A stretch of 64,000 nucleotides of DNA from Bacillota bacterium (lineage in GTDB: Bacteria; Bacillota; Negativicutes; Sporomusales; Sporomusaceae). The translations under genes and the position numbers were made by a program. Under the pieces are notes generated by a model. That model searched no databases and had not been told where the DNA came from. It worked only from the letters and a program-made list of their open reading frames with translations. Of this stretch, positions 1 to 7,017 are shown in pieces; positions within the stretch are counted from its first letter, which is position 1; each line of letters opens with the position of its first letter. Location of the stretch: the NCBI GenBank assembly GCA_023443285.1, contig JAEZVB010000128.1, positions 36,948 through 100,947 on the forward strand. The letters run 5' to 3'.

Positions 1-205
1 TCTCCAGCATCCACCCGACGCTGAAAACGGAGATGGCGTAGGCTATCGAGTATACAGTGAAGCAATAGCCGATGACATAGTTTTCTACGGAAAATCCGTC
101 CGCGATGTACTTGTTTACTAGGCCGGCGATACTGGCGGCGATGCCGAGGGTCAGTATCATGAAGTACAGGAAACCGTTAAGGACCATGTGATTGCTTCTG
201 AGCAT
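1..205 (-). CDS. Membrane protein, N-terminal fragment (possibly MFS-type)
   Basis: The gene reads leftward and is cut by the window edge. About 68 residues are visible, starting MLRSNHMVLNG. They form two hydrophobic segments (about residues 8-30 and 42-65), fitting the first two helices of a multi-pass membrane protein such as an MFS carrier. An ATTCGGAGGA ribosome site lies just before the ATG at 205. The stretch is richer in GC than its neighbours. The family cannot be fixed from this fragment. Confidence 0.6.
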   Translation of the reverse strand, partial: MLRSNHMVLNGFLYFMILTLGIAASIAGLVNKYIADGFSVENYVIGYCFTVYSIAYAISVFSVGWMLE

Positions 206-330
206 ACAAATCCTCCGAATCTTTATTTGCTGCCCTGGTAACAGACAGCACAATTTCACGTTTTGCGAATTGTTAATATTTTCCGTTGCTTTTTACTCCC
301 TGATCTGAAGAAGATATAAGTGATTAGTAA

Positions 331-382
331 AGAAGAAACAAAGATTGCAAATTAATTCTAACTTGCAATCTTTGTTTCTTCT
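331..382. repeat. Perfect 20-bp inverted repeat with 12-nt loop
   Basis: Arms 331-350 and 363-382 are exact reverse complements around an AT-rich 12-nt loop. It could terminate transcription or be the end of a lost mobile element. It sits between the leftward membrane gene and a decayed ABC gene. No long T-run follows either arm. Confidence 0.7.
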
Positions 383-440
383 ATTATATAATAGCAATAT
401 AATAGAAGAAGCAAGGAAATAATGTGAAATACATTTAGTA

Positions 441-715
441 TACAGTCCTTCCGAAGACGCATGTGAGTTTGCACTGCAAACGGGAACAAAGGAAGAATGG
501 GATAAGCTTATTATCGAACACCTTAAGCTTGTCGGACTTGATAGTTTTAAAAAAGGATATTCGGGGCAGTTAGCAGGTGGTATGCCTCAAAGAGTTGCGG
601 TTGCCCGTGCATTAGTAACCGACCGGATATTTTACTTTTGGACGAACCGCTTGGTGCTTTAGACGCGCTAACTCGATTAAAGCTACAGCAAGATCATAAA
701 GGAAGTTGGTCTTAA
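441..715 (+). pseudogene. ABC transporter ATPase remnant (nitrate/taurine type)
   Basis: The ABC signature region (SGQLAGGMPQRVAVARAL) reads in one frame. The Walker B and D-loop region (PDILLLDEPLGALDALTR) continues in a second frame. The break near 623 fits loss of one base: ACCGAC-CGG where ACCGACCCGG would restore the frame. Walker A and the first half of the protein are missing, and the end stops after a few residues (TAA 713-715). It resembles SsuB/TauB/NrtD ATPases. No permease or binding protein is adjacent, so this is an isolated decayed fragment. Confidence 0.8.
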
Positions 716-815
716 AATGGGAAAAATCCCAAAATAAATCAACTGTTCTAAGAAAGCAACCACAACATTTAGGGTGTTACTTGTTTGTATATCCCAATAT
801 ACTGTGTTTTGGCTT

Positions 816-831
816 TGGCATGTTTTATGCA
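816..831 (+). promoter_or_regulatory. Sigma-54 promoter (-24/-12)
   Basis: TGGCATGTTTTATGCA: GG at 817-818 and GC at 829-830 are separated by exactly 10 nt, as required for sigma-54. It lies about 55 nt upstream of the preferred start of the DUF2064 gene at 884. Confidence 0.75.
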
Positions 832-883
832 TATCTTAAAAGAATTATAGATAATGAGAATAGCAAATTGGGGGGATATTTCT

Positions 884-1720
884 TTGAAAAACGCAATTAT
901 TATATTTACGAAGGTGCCAAAGGTTGGGGAAAATAAGACTCGGCTTACAACAGAACGCGGTGGCATTTTTACAGTGGAAGAAGCAGCGCAATTTTATGAA
1001 GCTTCCTTATTAGATGTGATCGAAAGCTGCATTGCTGCAAATTGCTGTGATGTTTATATTTGTATAAACCGGAATGGTAATAAGGACTATTTTAACAAAA
1101 GGATCGAGGCAGAATTTGGCAAAAACACGGTAAAAGAAATTTTTGCCGATAAAGGGCAATCGTTTGATCAAGGAATGCAATATGCAATCGATTACATATT
1201 TAAGGACAGAGCTGACCAAAGGTTAGCGGATAGTGCATTTATCGTGGGTGGAGATACTCCGGCGCTTCAGCCTTCTACCATTCGTAAAGCAGTAAAGACG
1301 CTTGAGTTAATAGCAACTAGTGATGAAGCTTTCCAGTGTGCAAAACAGACCAAAATAGTAAATCCAACTATTGGCGCAGGAATAATAGAGTCTGTTGACC
1401 AAGAAGGCGGATTTAATCTAATTGGGTATACTTATTCCACGCCCTTTTCCTTTAATGGGGTTTTCTACAATTTAGACGGTGTGACTGCTTTGGATATGAT
1501 TGCACGAAAAGCTGTGGAACGTGATATTCCAATGAACTTGGTTGAAATGATTCCTGATATTGATTTGCCAGTAGATCTTGCCAGTTTGTTGCCTGTACTG
1601 AGCACTCTGCAGGTTGTAGGAAAATATGATTCTGATGTTAAGTTACCCACGCGGACAATAGAGTTTTTGGAAGAGATGGGCTTGCAAACATCTGCCCCGG
1701 TAACCGCAATTATTGATTAG
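884..1720 (+). CDS. DUF2064 / TIGR04282-type glycosyltransferase-like protein, copy 1
   Basis: A 278-residue protein of the DUF2064 family, which has a nucleotide-diphospho-sugar transferase (GT-A) fold. The loop FTKVPKVGENKTRL near the N-terminus and GGDTPALQP in the middle are the expected nucleotide- and metal-binding elements. The preferred start is TTG 884: a G-run lies at 869-875, and this start aligns exactly with the N-terminus of the paralogue at 16002. An ATG 30 nt upstream is possible but lacks that support. A sigma-54 promoter lies just upstream. Some relatives act in arsenosugar synthesis, but no arsenic genes are visible here, so the substrate is unknown. Confidence 0.85.
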   Translation: MKNAIIIFTKVPKVGENKTRLTTERGGIFTVEEAAQFYEASLLDVIESCIAANCCDVYICINRNGNKDYFNKRIEAEFGKNTVKEIFADKGQSFDQGMQYAIDYIFKDRADQRLADSAFIVGGDTPALQPSTIRKAVKTLELIATSDEAFQCAKQTKIVNPTIGAGIIESVDQEGGFNLIGYTYSTPFSFNGVFYNLDGVTALDMIARKAVERDIPMNLVEMIPDIDLPVDLASLLPVLSTLQVVGKYDSDVKLPTRTIEFLEEMGLQTSAPVTAIID

Positions 1721-1742
1721 TTTAGTGCTGTCAGTCCAATTT

Positions 1743-1949
1743 TTAAGCTATTATTCTATTCAGATTTTTATTTAATTCTTTTACTTCTCGTTTAATATCA
1801 GCAATAGTCTGAATTAATGCCTCCCGTTGCCGGCCAGGCGGCGTTTGGGCGAGGAGTCGCTGTTTGCGATGAAGTTGTTGATTAAGAGCTAGATATGTAT
1901 TGATATCGCTGGAATAGTCCTTTGCTGTGGATTTACTTAAGAAGACCAT
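1743..1949 (-). CDS. Small charged helical protein, function unknown
   Basis: A 68-residue protein, rich in Lys, Arg, Gln and Leu, predicted to be helical and perhaps coiled-coil (residues 20-65). A run of eight G residues precedes the ATG by 8 nt and could act as a strong ribosome site. It converges with the DUF2064 gene, ending 22 nt from it. No family is recognised. The composition looks protein-like rather than random. Confidence 0.5.
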   Translation of the reverse strand: MVFLSKSTAKDYSSDINTYLALNQQLHRKQRLLAQTPPGRQREALIQTIADIKREVKELNKNLNRIIA

Positions 1950-1970
1950 GAAATTACCCCCCCCATATTC

Positions 1971-1995
1971 AAAATGATACGTATAGTATCATTTT
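1971..1995. promoter_or_regulatory. Perfect 10-bp palindrome, possible operator
   Basis: AAAATGATAC (1971-1980) and GTATCATTTT (1986-1995) are exact reverse complements with a 5-nt spacer. It sits about 22 bp upstream of the leftward small gene's start. A related string, CTAAAATGATACTG, occurs upstream of the sigma-54 promoter at 11747. T-rich sequence follows on the plus strand, so a terminator is an alternative. Confidence 0.5.
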
Positions 1996-2169
1996 TTTTA
2001 TTTTGCGACGTATAAGCAGAAAATTATGTGTTTATATGTATATTAAGCAATATTCGTGCCAAATGTTTATAATGAGCAAATTTTAAACTTCTAGTTGCTG
2101 CGATTGCAAAAAAAAGAGTGTGATTTGCAATCGTAGCCTATTTAATATAGTAATTTGAGGTGTAAAGGT

Positions 2170-2310
2170 GTGGAAGAAAATATGAATTTGGATCTTAATC
2201 GATTGGTAGCAGAGACACTTTATCCAGGGGGACAGGAAACAAAAGCCAATCAGATTACGTTGTTAGATAATGAAATACAAATAGTTAAGGGGTTACGATA
2301 TAAAAATTAG
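2170..2310 (+). CDS. Possible 46-residue protein, unknown
   Basis: GTG 2170 to TAG 2308-2310 encodes VEENMNLDLNRLVAETLYPG onward, ending KGLRYKN. A weak purine-rich site (GAGGTGTAAAG) precedes it. It is acidic with no recognised family. It could be the stump of a longer decayed gene. Confidence 0.3.
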   Translation: MEENMNLDLNRLVAETLYPGGQETKANQITLLDNEIQIVKGLRYKN

Positions 2311-2703
2311 CGGTGAAGAGCTAGTAGGAAAATCTATCAAACAGGGCATCATTGTTTTGCTTGTGTAGCGGGGGCTGGTAGCAGCTGCCAGGGAAGTTTA
2401 GACAACAAGGCAGTCTAAAATAAGGATTTGGTATACAGCGTAAATAGGAGCGATACTTATCACTGCAACGGCGACGGATGCTACTGATAGGTAGTGTGAT
2501 TGAAATGTCTTAATTTGAGACAGAGCATATTAGCAATAGTCAGAACAAAGATGTGTGATTATTCTGGAATTTTAGACATGCAATCTTTTTGTGAAAAAAA
2601 GCAGTCTCAAAATGAGACAGCGGTGCATTGGTTGTCTTCTTTTGATTCTTGACGCTATGCTACATCAATGTAATACTCATATTAGTAAAGGAGTGTGTAT
2701 ATA
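2311..2703 (+). promoter_or_regulatory. Intergenic region with two GTCT...AGAC palindromes and a sigma-70-like promoter
   Basis: No gene is visible. TGTCTTAATTTGAGACA (2506-2522) and GTCTCAAAATGAGAC (2604-2618) are related palindromes and candidate activator sites. TTGACG...TAATAC (about 2650-2677, 16-nt spacer) could be the promoter for the small-protein operon that follows. Confidence 0.5.
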
Positions 2704-2970
2704 ATGGCTTTTACACTTATTGATGCAACGGCATTATGGGATAAATTGAAAAAGGGTGGTCGGACTAGTTCGGTTAGCAAACTGGCAATGGATTTAGAGA
2801 CCTACCAGTCTCACGAAGAACTAAAAGGTAAACTGCAAGACATTTTTAAGATGGCGGATGCTTCTTATCCTGAAACCTCTCATGTCATACATTTAAGAAC
2901 TACTCTTTTATCGGCTCTGAGTCACATGGAGGCACAAGCTGGCCGAGGGCAAGGCTGCAGTAACTGTTAA
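2704..2970 (+). CDS. Small protein with C-terminal CxxC, unknown
   Basis: An 88-residue protein (MAFTLIDATALWDKL...) ending in a Gly-rich tail with CSNC. The body looks helical and soluble. ATG 2704 is preferred because AAAGGAG lies 10 nt upstream; a GTG at 2695 is also in frame. It is first in a run of three small genes before the sigma-54 activator. No family is recognised. The terminal CxxC could bind metal or be redox-active (inference). Confidence 0.65.
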   Translation: MAFTLIDATALWDKLKKGGRTSSVSKLAMDLETYQSHEELKGKLQDIFKMADASYPETSHVIHLRTTLLSALSHMEAQAGRGQGCSNC

Positions 2971-3047
2971 TATTTCAAATGTAAGAAAACGGTAAAGGCG
3001 TTATTAAGCTAGTTGTTGTTTAGCGAGTTCAGGGGGGGCGTGTAGTT

Positions 3048-3326
3048 GTGTGTTGGTCCTGCAATCCGTACTGCGGAGGATGCAAGCCGCCTAAAGAAAA
3101 ACCGGTTAAATGCGGTGAATGCGGGCACTATACCTTTCCAGAACTTAAGTACTGCAAAAAATGCGGTGCTACGTTACCGCCACCCAAGGAGCGGCCAACC
3201 GTAATGTGCTTATATATTGAAGCGATGTGTGCAAATCCTTGCAACAAACACAAAAAGCCTTCGCAAGATGGGCAGACAAAAACGTGCAAATGGCATACAG
3301 CGCCTAAAAGTGAACCAATTATTTAA
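3048..3326 (+). CDS. Cysteine-rich double zinc-ribbon-like protein
   Basis: A 92-residue protein with fourteen cysteines. CWSC and CGGC open the protein. KCGECG...CKKCG makes a classic zinc ribbon (about residues 21-39). A C-terminal group with CANPC and a CKWH end forms a third possible metal site. It starts at GTG 3048 behind a run of seven G. It lies 77 nt after the previous small gene and 32 nt before the next, consistent with one operon. Function is unknown; metal binding is inferred from the cysteine spacing. Confidence 0.75.
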   Translation: MCWSCNPYCGGCKPPKEKPVKCGECGHYTFPELKYCKKCGATLPPPKERPTVMCLYIEAMCANPCNKHKKPSQDGQTKTCKWHTAPKSEPII

Positions 3327-3358
3327 ACGACACTAGAGTAAAGGGTGCGGAGGTTACT

Positions 3359-3544
3359 ATGGATTATCCTTCTTTTACAAGTTCAGGTTTTGGTGAAGAA
3401 ACAATTATATTTTCAAAAGGTGAATACGTATTATTGGACATGGTAAGTAAGGGCAGTCGTTGTCTGGGAAAGACGGCTGAAGAAGCAAAGCAAAAGCTTA
3501 AGGAAATAAAAAAAGAGCATTTGGCCTATCAAATACCAGGGTGA
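3359..3544 (+). CDS. Small hypothetical protein
   Basis: A 61-residue protein (MDYPSFTSSGFGEETIIF...) with a charged helical C-terminal half rich in Lys and Glu. A GGAGG site lies just before the ATG. It is third in the small-protein cluster. No family is recognised. Confidence 0.65.
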   Translation: MDYPSFTSSGFGEETIIFSKGEYVLLDMVSKGSRCLGKTAEEAKQKLKEIKKEHLAYQIPG

Positions 3545-3754
3545 TAAGTTAATAGCATAATAGACGATAGTATTTGAAATATTGCTTGCAATTTCTTAAA
3601 AAAAATAAATATATTAAAACTGCTTTTTATGAAGGATATTGTCGCTTTATGCAAGAATTATTACAAAAGACGAATCCGAGTCTGCATTTCCCATGCGGAA
3701 GTGATGACCTAGAGGTATGAAAAGCAATTTTTATGCCTGCCCAATTGTGCGAAG

Positions 3755-3787
3755 GAGAGTCTAGTAACCTAGACTGCTCTTTTTTTA
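3755..3787 (+). terminator. Rho-independent terminator
   Basis: The stem AGTCTAG/CTAGACT with a TAAC loop is extended by GAG/CTC and followed by seven T. It ends the small-protein operon before the activator gene. Confidence 0.85.
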
Positions 3788-3823
3788 TATTGCTAGGACA
3801 AAATTTTGCTGGAGGGATTGTAA

Positions 3824-5980
3824 GTGGCAGTTACACATTACACGAATGCTAGTTCACCTTCAACAACGGAACAATCAGCTTTTAAAAAGGAACTATTATT
3901 TCAAGAGCGGTGGCAAGCTATCCTTAGGTGTAAGGAGGAGTTTTTACAGAATCAATTGGAGGATCCACACCAACATCCTTATATGGATCAGGATGTTGCT
4001 GCCTCTTGGATTAGGTCGCGTAATAGGGGGGTTAATCCTTATTCGGTTGCAACCGGAAGCCATGTAGACTTGCAACAATTATCGGGAATTTTTGAAAAAA
4101 ACCATATGCTTATCGAGATCACTAGATCATTATCTCAGTCTTTTAAAGAAATGATTCTTGCATGCGGCTACATATTTTATTTGCTAGACAATAATGGTGT
4201 TATATTACTTCATGAGGGAAGTTTTGAGAATTTTAGCACACTTCCTGAATACTATTCAAGGACAGGCGTTATTGCCAATGAAGAAGCGGAAGGCACAACT
4301 GCTCATGAATTGTGTCTGCGGCTTAAACGACCGGTACAATTATTGGGGCCGGAACATTATTGTGTAGCATTTCAAAATAGTATTGCCACGGCTGCACCGA
4401 TAAAAGACGACAGCGGTGACATCCAGGCGGCGTTAGTGTTAGTGAGCCAGCCGTTGCTTAACACTCCTGATGAAGATACCCTTAGAAGGATGGGAATGTA
4501 TAGTTTGGGTTTGGTGACTTCTTTGGCAACCGCTGTAGAAACTCAGATTGAATTAAATAAAACAACAAAGAGCTTGGAGAGCGCAAAAAGAACGGCAGAA
4601 ATGGCCAATAAAGAACTGCAAACCACCCGGGATAAGCTCATAGCTGTTCACAGCACGCTAAATGCAACTTCCGCGTTTATTGATGAGGGAATAATAATAG
4701 TGGACAAACATGGCTTTATTATGCATATTAATCCGGCCGGAATGCATATGCTGAAGTTAAGTCCGAAACAAACGCTTGACAGGAATATAAGTGAGTTTCT
4801 TGATCGTAATTCAAATGTAATGTCCATAGCTGAAAAGGGCGAGAATTTTACTCTTGAAGAAAAGTTATATGTTGGTGCCGATAAGTGGTTGTATCATCTG
4901 TCGGTTCGGCCGGTAATAAATCAGGATACCCAAGAATTAGATTCAATTGTTTTGAAAATTAGTCCCAATGAAAAAGGTGCTGCTCAACAGAATAAAAAAA
5001 TAAGCAATCCGGATGTATATACGTTTGAAGATATTGTAAGCGAAGATAAGGAGTTCAAAAAGAGTTTAGTATTGGCTCAGCGATTTGCCAGTTCACCGGA
5101 AAATATTTTAATAATAGGGGAAAGTGGTACAGGAAAAGAATTGTATGCGCAGGCTATTCATAATGTAAATCGACCGCAAGGACCATTTATGGCAGTGAAT
5201 TGCGCGGCAATGCCCAAGGAGTTAATCGGCAGTGAATTATTTGGTTATGAAGGTGGCAGTTTTACCGGAGCAGAACGGAACGGCAGACCTGGTAAAATTG
5301 AACTTGCTCACGGTGGTACACTTTTTCTTGATGAAATTGGTGATATGCCGCTAGAACTTCAAGCTGTATTACTTCGTGCACTGGAAGATAAACAAATAAT
5401 GCGTGTAGGCGGCAGTCGTTATAAAAAAGTAGACTTTAGATTAGTTGCTGCCACAAACAAAAACCTCTATAAAATGGTAAAGGAAAACTTATTTCGAGAA
5501 GATCTCTATTTTCGACTGTCTGTCCTAACCATTGATGTTCCTCCACTTAGGAATCGGGGTAATGATGTTTTGGTACTTAGTCAATATTTTATTGAAAAGT
5601 ATTGCCAGAAATATGGTTGGAAGACACCGCAAATAAGTTCTGCCGCTCAGAAAAAAATTAGTGAATATGGCTGGCCAGGTAATGTGCGGCAACTCCAAAA
5701 CGCGATAATCTATGCAGTCAATACTACCCAAGATGGCCTAATTAAGCCTGAAAATTTACCGAACTATATCATTCTCGAAACTTGTCCGGTAAAACTTGAT
5801 GATAGTATTAATAATAAAGGTAATATCGGCGAGATGCTATGTTTGGAAAACCTTGAGAAAGCTGCCATAGAGACTGCCCTTGCGCATTCAAACAACTATG
5901 TACCCCAAGCAGCGGAAATTTTGGGGATTAGTCGGTCGACGCTATATCGAAAACTTAAGGATTATAATATCGAATATTAA
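3824..5980 (+). CDS. Sigma-54-dependent transcriptional activator (AcoR-like, GAF-PAS-AAA+-Fis)
   Basis: A 718-residue enhancer-binding protein. The N-terminal half has an AcoR-type GAF sensor region (about 60-220) and a PAS domain (about 285-390). The AAA+ domain (about 408-640) has Walker A GESGTGKE near 432, a sigma-54 contact loop GSFTGA near 478, and Walker B LFLDEIGD. A Fis-type helix-turn-helix (AAEILGISRSTLYRKL) ends the protein. The contact loop has Ser where GAFTGA is usual. Start is GTG 3824 behind GGAGGG. Seven sigma-54-like promoters in the window make it the likely local regulator. Its signal is unknown. Confidence 0.95.
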   Translation: MAVTHYTNASSPSTTEQSAFKKELLFQERWQAILRCKEEFLQNQLEDPHQHPYMDQDVAASWIRSRNRGVNPYSVATGSHVDLQQLSGIFEKNHMLIEITRSLSQSFKEMILACGYIFYLLDNNGVILLHEGSFENFSTLPEYYSRTGVIANEEAEGTTAHELCLRLKRPVQLLGPEHYCVAFQNSIATAAPIKDDSGDIQAALVLVSQPLLNTPDEDTLRRMGMYSLGLVTSLATAVETQIELNKTTKSLESAKRTAEMANKELQTTRDKLIAVHSTLNATSAFIDEGIIIVDKHGFIMHINPAGMHMLKLSPKQTLDRNISEFLDRNSNVMSIAEKGENFTLEEKLYVGADKWLYHLSVRPVINQDTQELDSIVLKISPNEKGAAQQNKKISNPDVYTFEDIVSEDKEFKKSLVLAQRFASSPENILIIGESGTGKELYAQAIHNVNRPQGPFMAVNCAAMPKELIGSELFGYEGGSFTGAERNGRPGKIELAHGGTLFLDEIGDMPLELQAVLLRALEDKQIMRVGGSRYKKVDFRLVAATNKNLYKMVKENLFREDLYFRLSVLTIDVPPLRNRGNDVLVLSQYFIEKYCQKYGWKTPQISSAAQKKISEYGWPGNVRQLQNAIIYAVNTTQDGLIKPENLPNYIILETCPVKLDDSINNKGNIGEMLCLENLEKAAIETALAHSNNYVPQAAEILGISRSTLYRKLKDYNIEY

Positions 5981-5998
5981 TTTGTAACGTTAACAGAG

Positions 5999-6030
5999 AA
6001 GTCTCCACATAAGGTGGGGACTTTTTTTTA
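5999..6030 (+). terminator. Rho-independent terminator of the activator gene
   Basis: A ten-base stem, AAGTCTCCAC/GTGGGGACTT, is followed by a run of T. It lies 20 nt after the stop codon. Confidence 0.9.
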
Positions 6031-6262
6031 TATAAATATTGGGCTTGATATCCACTAAAACAGGTTAGTAGGATTATTAATAATCCTAAATTGATATTAC
6101 ACTCTCAAAAATGGATAGCAGAATTTTTGTTAAACTCTAAGACTGTAAGGCGATTTCAATGATTTCAATTTCCTAAAAATAGATTATCGTTCAGTTATTT
6201 TATTTTCACAAAAAACTCTGAAAACCTAGAAAAATGCAGGGTTTCTAAGACTTAAAATGAAT

Positions 6263-6278
6263 TGGCACGTTTGTTGCA
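6263..6278 (+). promoter_or_regulatory. Sigma-54 promoter (-24/-12)
   Basis: TGGCACGTTTGTTGCA with GG 6264-6265 and GC 6276-6277. It lies 30 nt upstream of the small gene at 6309. A weak CTCTCAAAAATGGAT element about 150 bp upstream could be an enhancer site. Confidence 0.85.
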
Positions 6279-6308
6279 TAACAAAACTTGTGTAAAGGAG
6301 GTGATGTT

Positions 6309-6440
6309 ATGTCAGAAAACAAAACTACTGAAGAAAAATCTCAACAGGCTCCAAAGGAGCAAACTGAAAAACCAAAAATCCCAGCATCAGCTCGTAAACC
6401 AGGACAGAACTATTCCAGTCCCAAATTTACGAAAAACTAG
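6309..6440 (+). CDS. 43-residue hydrophilic protein, sigma-54 controlled
   Basis: ATG 6309 to TAG 6440 encodes a 43-residue protein rich in Lys, Glu, Gln, Pro and Ser (MSENKTTEEKSQQAPKEQTE...) and probably disordered. An AAAGGAGGTGATGTT ribosome site precedes it, and a sigma-54 promoter lies 30 nt further up. That pairing supports a real gene despite its size. Function is unknown. Like the 46-residue protein at 11829, it is a tiny gene with its own sigma-54 promoter near a transport or redox gene. Confidence 0.7.
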   Translation: MSENKTTEEKSQQAPKEQTEKPKIPASARKPGQNYSSPKFTKN

Positions 6441-6486
6441 TAATTAACATTTAATTGGAAGGTATGGTGCTCCGCAAGATCATAGG

Positions 6487-6572
6487 TTGATTGCGATCGG
6501 GGAAGCCAAAGATAGAAAGATGTTTGTTTCTGTGCCTAAGAGGCAGCTGTCTTTCTGATCGCAATTAACCAC
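6487..6572 (+). ncRNA. Possible structured RNA
   Basis: Outer arms GGTTGATTGCGATC (about 6487-6500) and GATCGCAATTAACC (about 6558-6572) pair with one mismatch. Inside, AGAAAGA can pair with TCTTTCT, and TGCCT with AGGCA across a short loop. No T-run follows, so it is not a simple terminator. It lies in the 578-bp gap before the Mo enzyme. No known riboswitch class is recognised. Confidence 0.45.
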
Positions 6573-6812
6573 AGGCCATGTTTTCTTAGTTAAATTTACT
6601 TAGCGTACTATTGTGATCGTACAAAAGAAAAGATTAATATGATCCCATAATGACACTATGTCGCAAAAACGGATTGCACAGCTAATATATGCTTCATCCG
6701 TATTATGTACGCGTAAGTAAAGAGTTCTTGTTCTCAAAAGAAGATTACGAACACTTTAACTGGTAATAGAACAATCCAGCTAATTAGCCGTTTTATTGAG
6801 TTTTTAGTAAAT

Positions 6813-6828
6813 TGGCATGCTTTATGCA
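6813..6828 (+). promoter_or_regulatory. Sigma-54 promoter of the first molybdoenzyme operon
   Basis: TGGCATGCTTTATGCA with GG 6814-6815 and GC 6826-6827. Transcription would start near 6839, giving a leader of about 180 nt before the ATG at 7018. GTACGCGTAAGTA occurs in this leader and again near 6706, upstream of the promoter. Confidence 0.8.
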
Positions 6829-7017
6829 CTACTAGTAACCGGACGACACAGGCAAACCATTTCAACAGGCTACACTCAGTACGCGTAAGTACAGGAGTAA
6901 TGATACATTCAGCCAAGGGAATATTTTGGTACGCCAAACGTCTGGGGAGGTGTCTCGTAAAGCTGATAGTGGGATTGTTTCTAACGTTAAGAAGTTTCTG
7001 AAAGGGTTGGTGAGGTA

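Noticed and set aside
2570..2590. TGGAATTTTAGACATGCA as a sigma-54 promoter
   Set aside because: GG and GC are separated by 12 nt instead of 10, which is outside the tolerated spacing.
3630..3720. Short frame MQELLQKTNPSLHFPCGSDD...
   Set aside because: Only 23 codons, no ribosome site, and no recognisable domain. It may be the tail of a lost gene.
6900..7001. A 33-codon frame (MIHSAKGIFWYAKRLGRCLV...) in the leader of the first Mo enzyme
   Set aside because: The AGGAG lies only 2 nt before the ATG, too close for a normal ribosome site, and the peptide has no recognisable feature beyond being basic and hydrophobic.
6840..7017. Second Moco-type riboswitch before the first molybdoenzyme
   Set aside because: A CTGGGGAGGTGTC string and a small CCAA/TTGG hairpin recall the aptamer, but the order and pairing do not match well enough to call.
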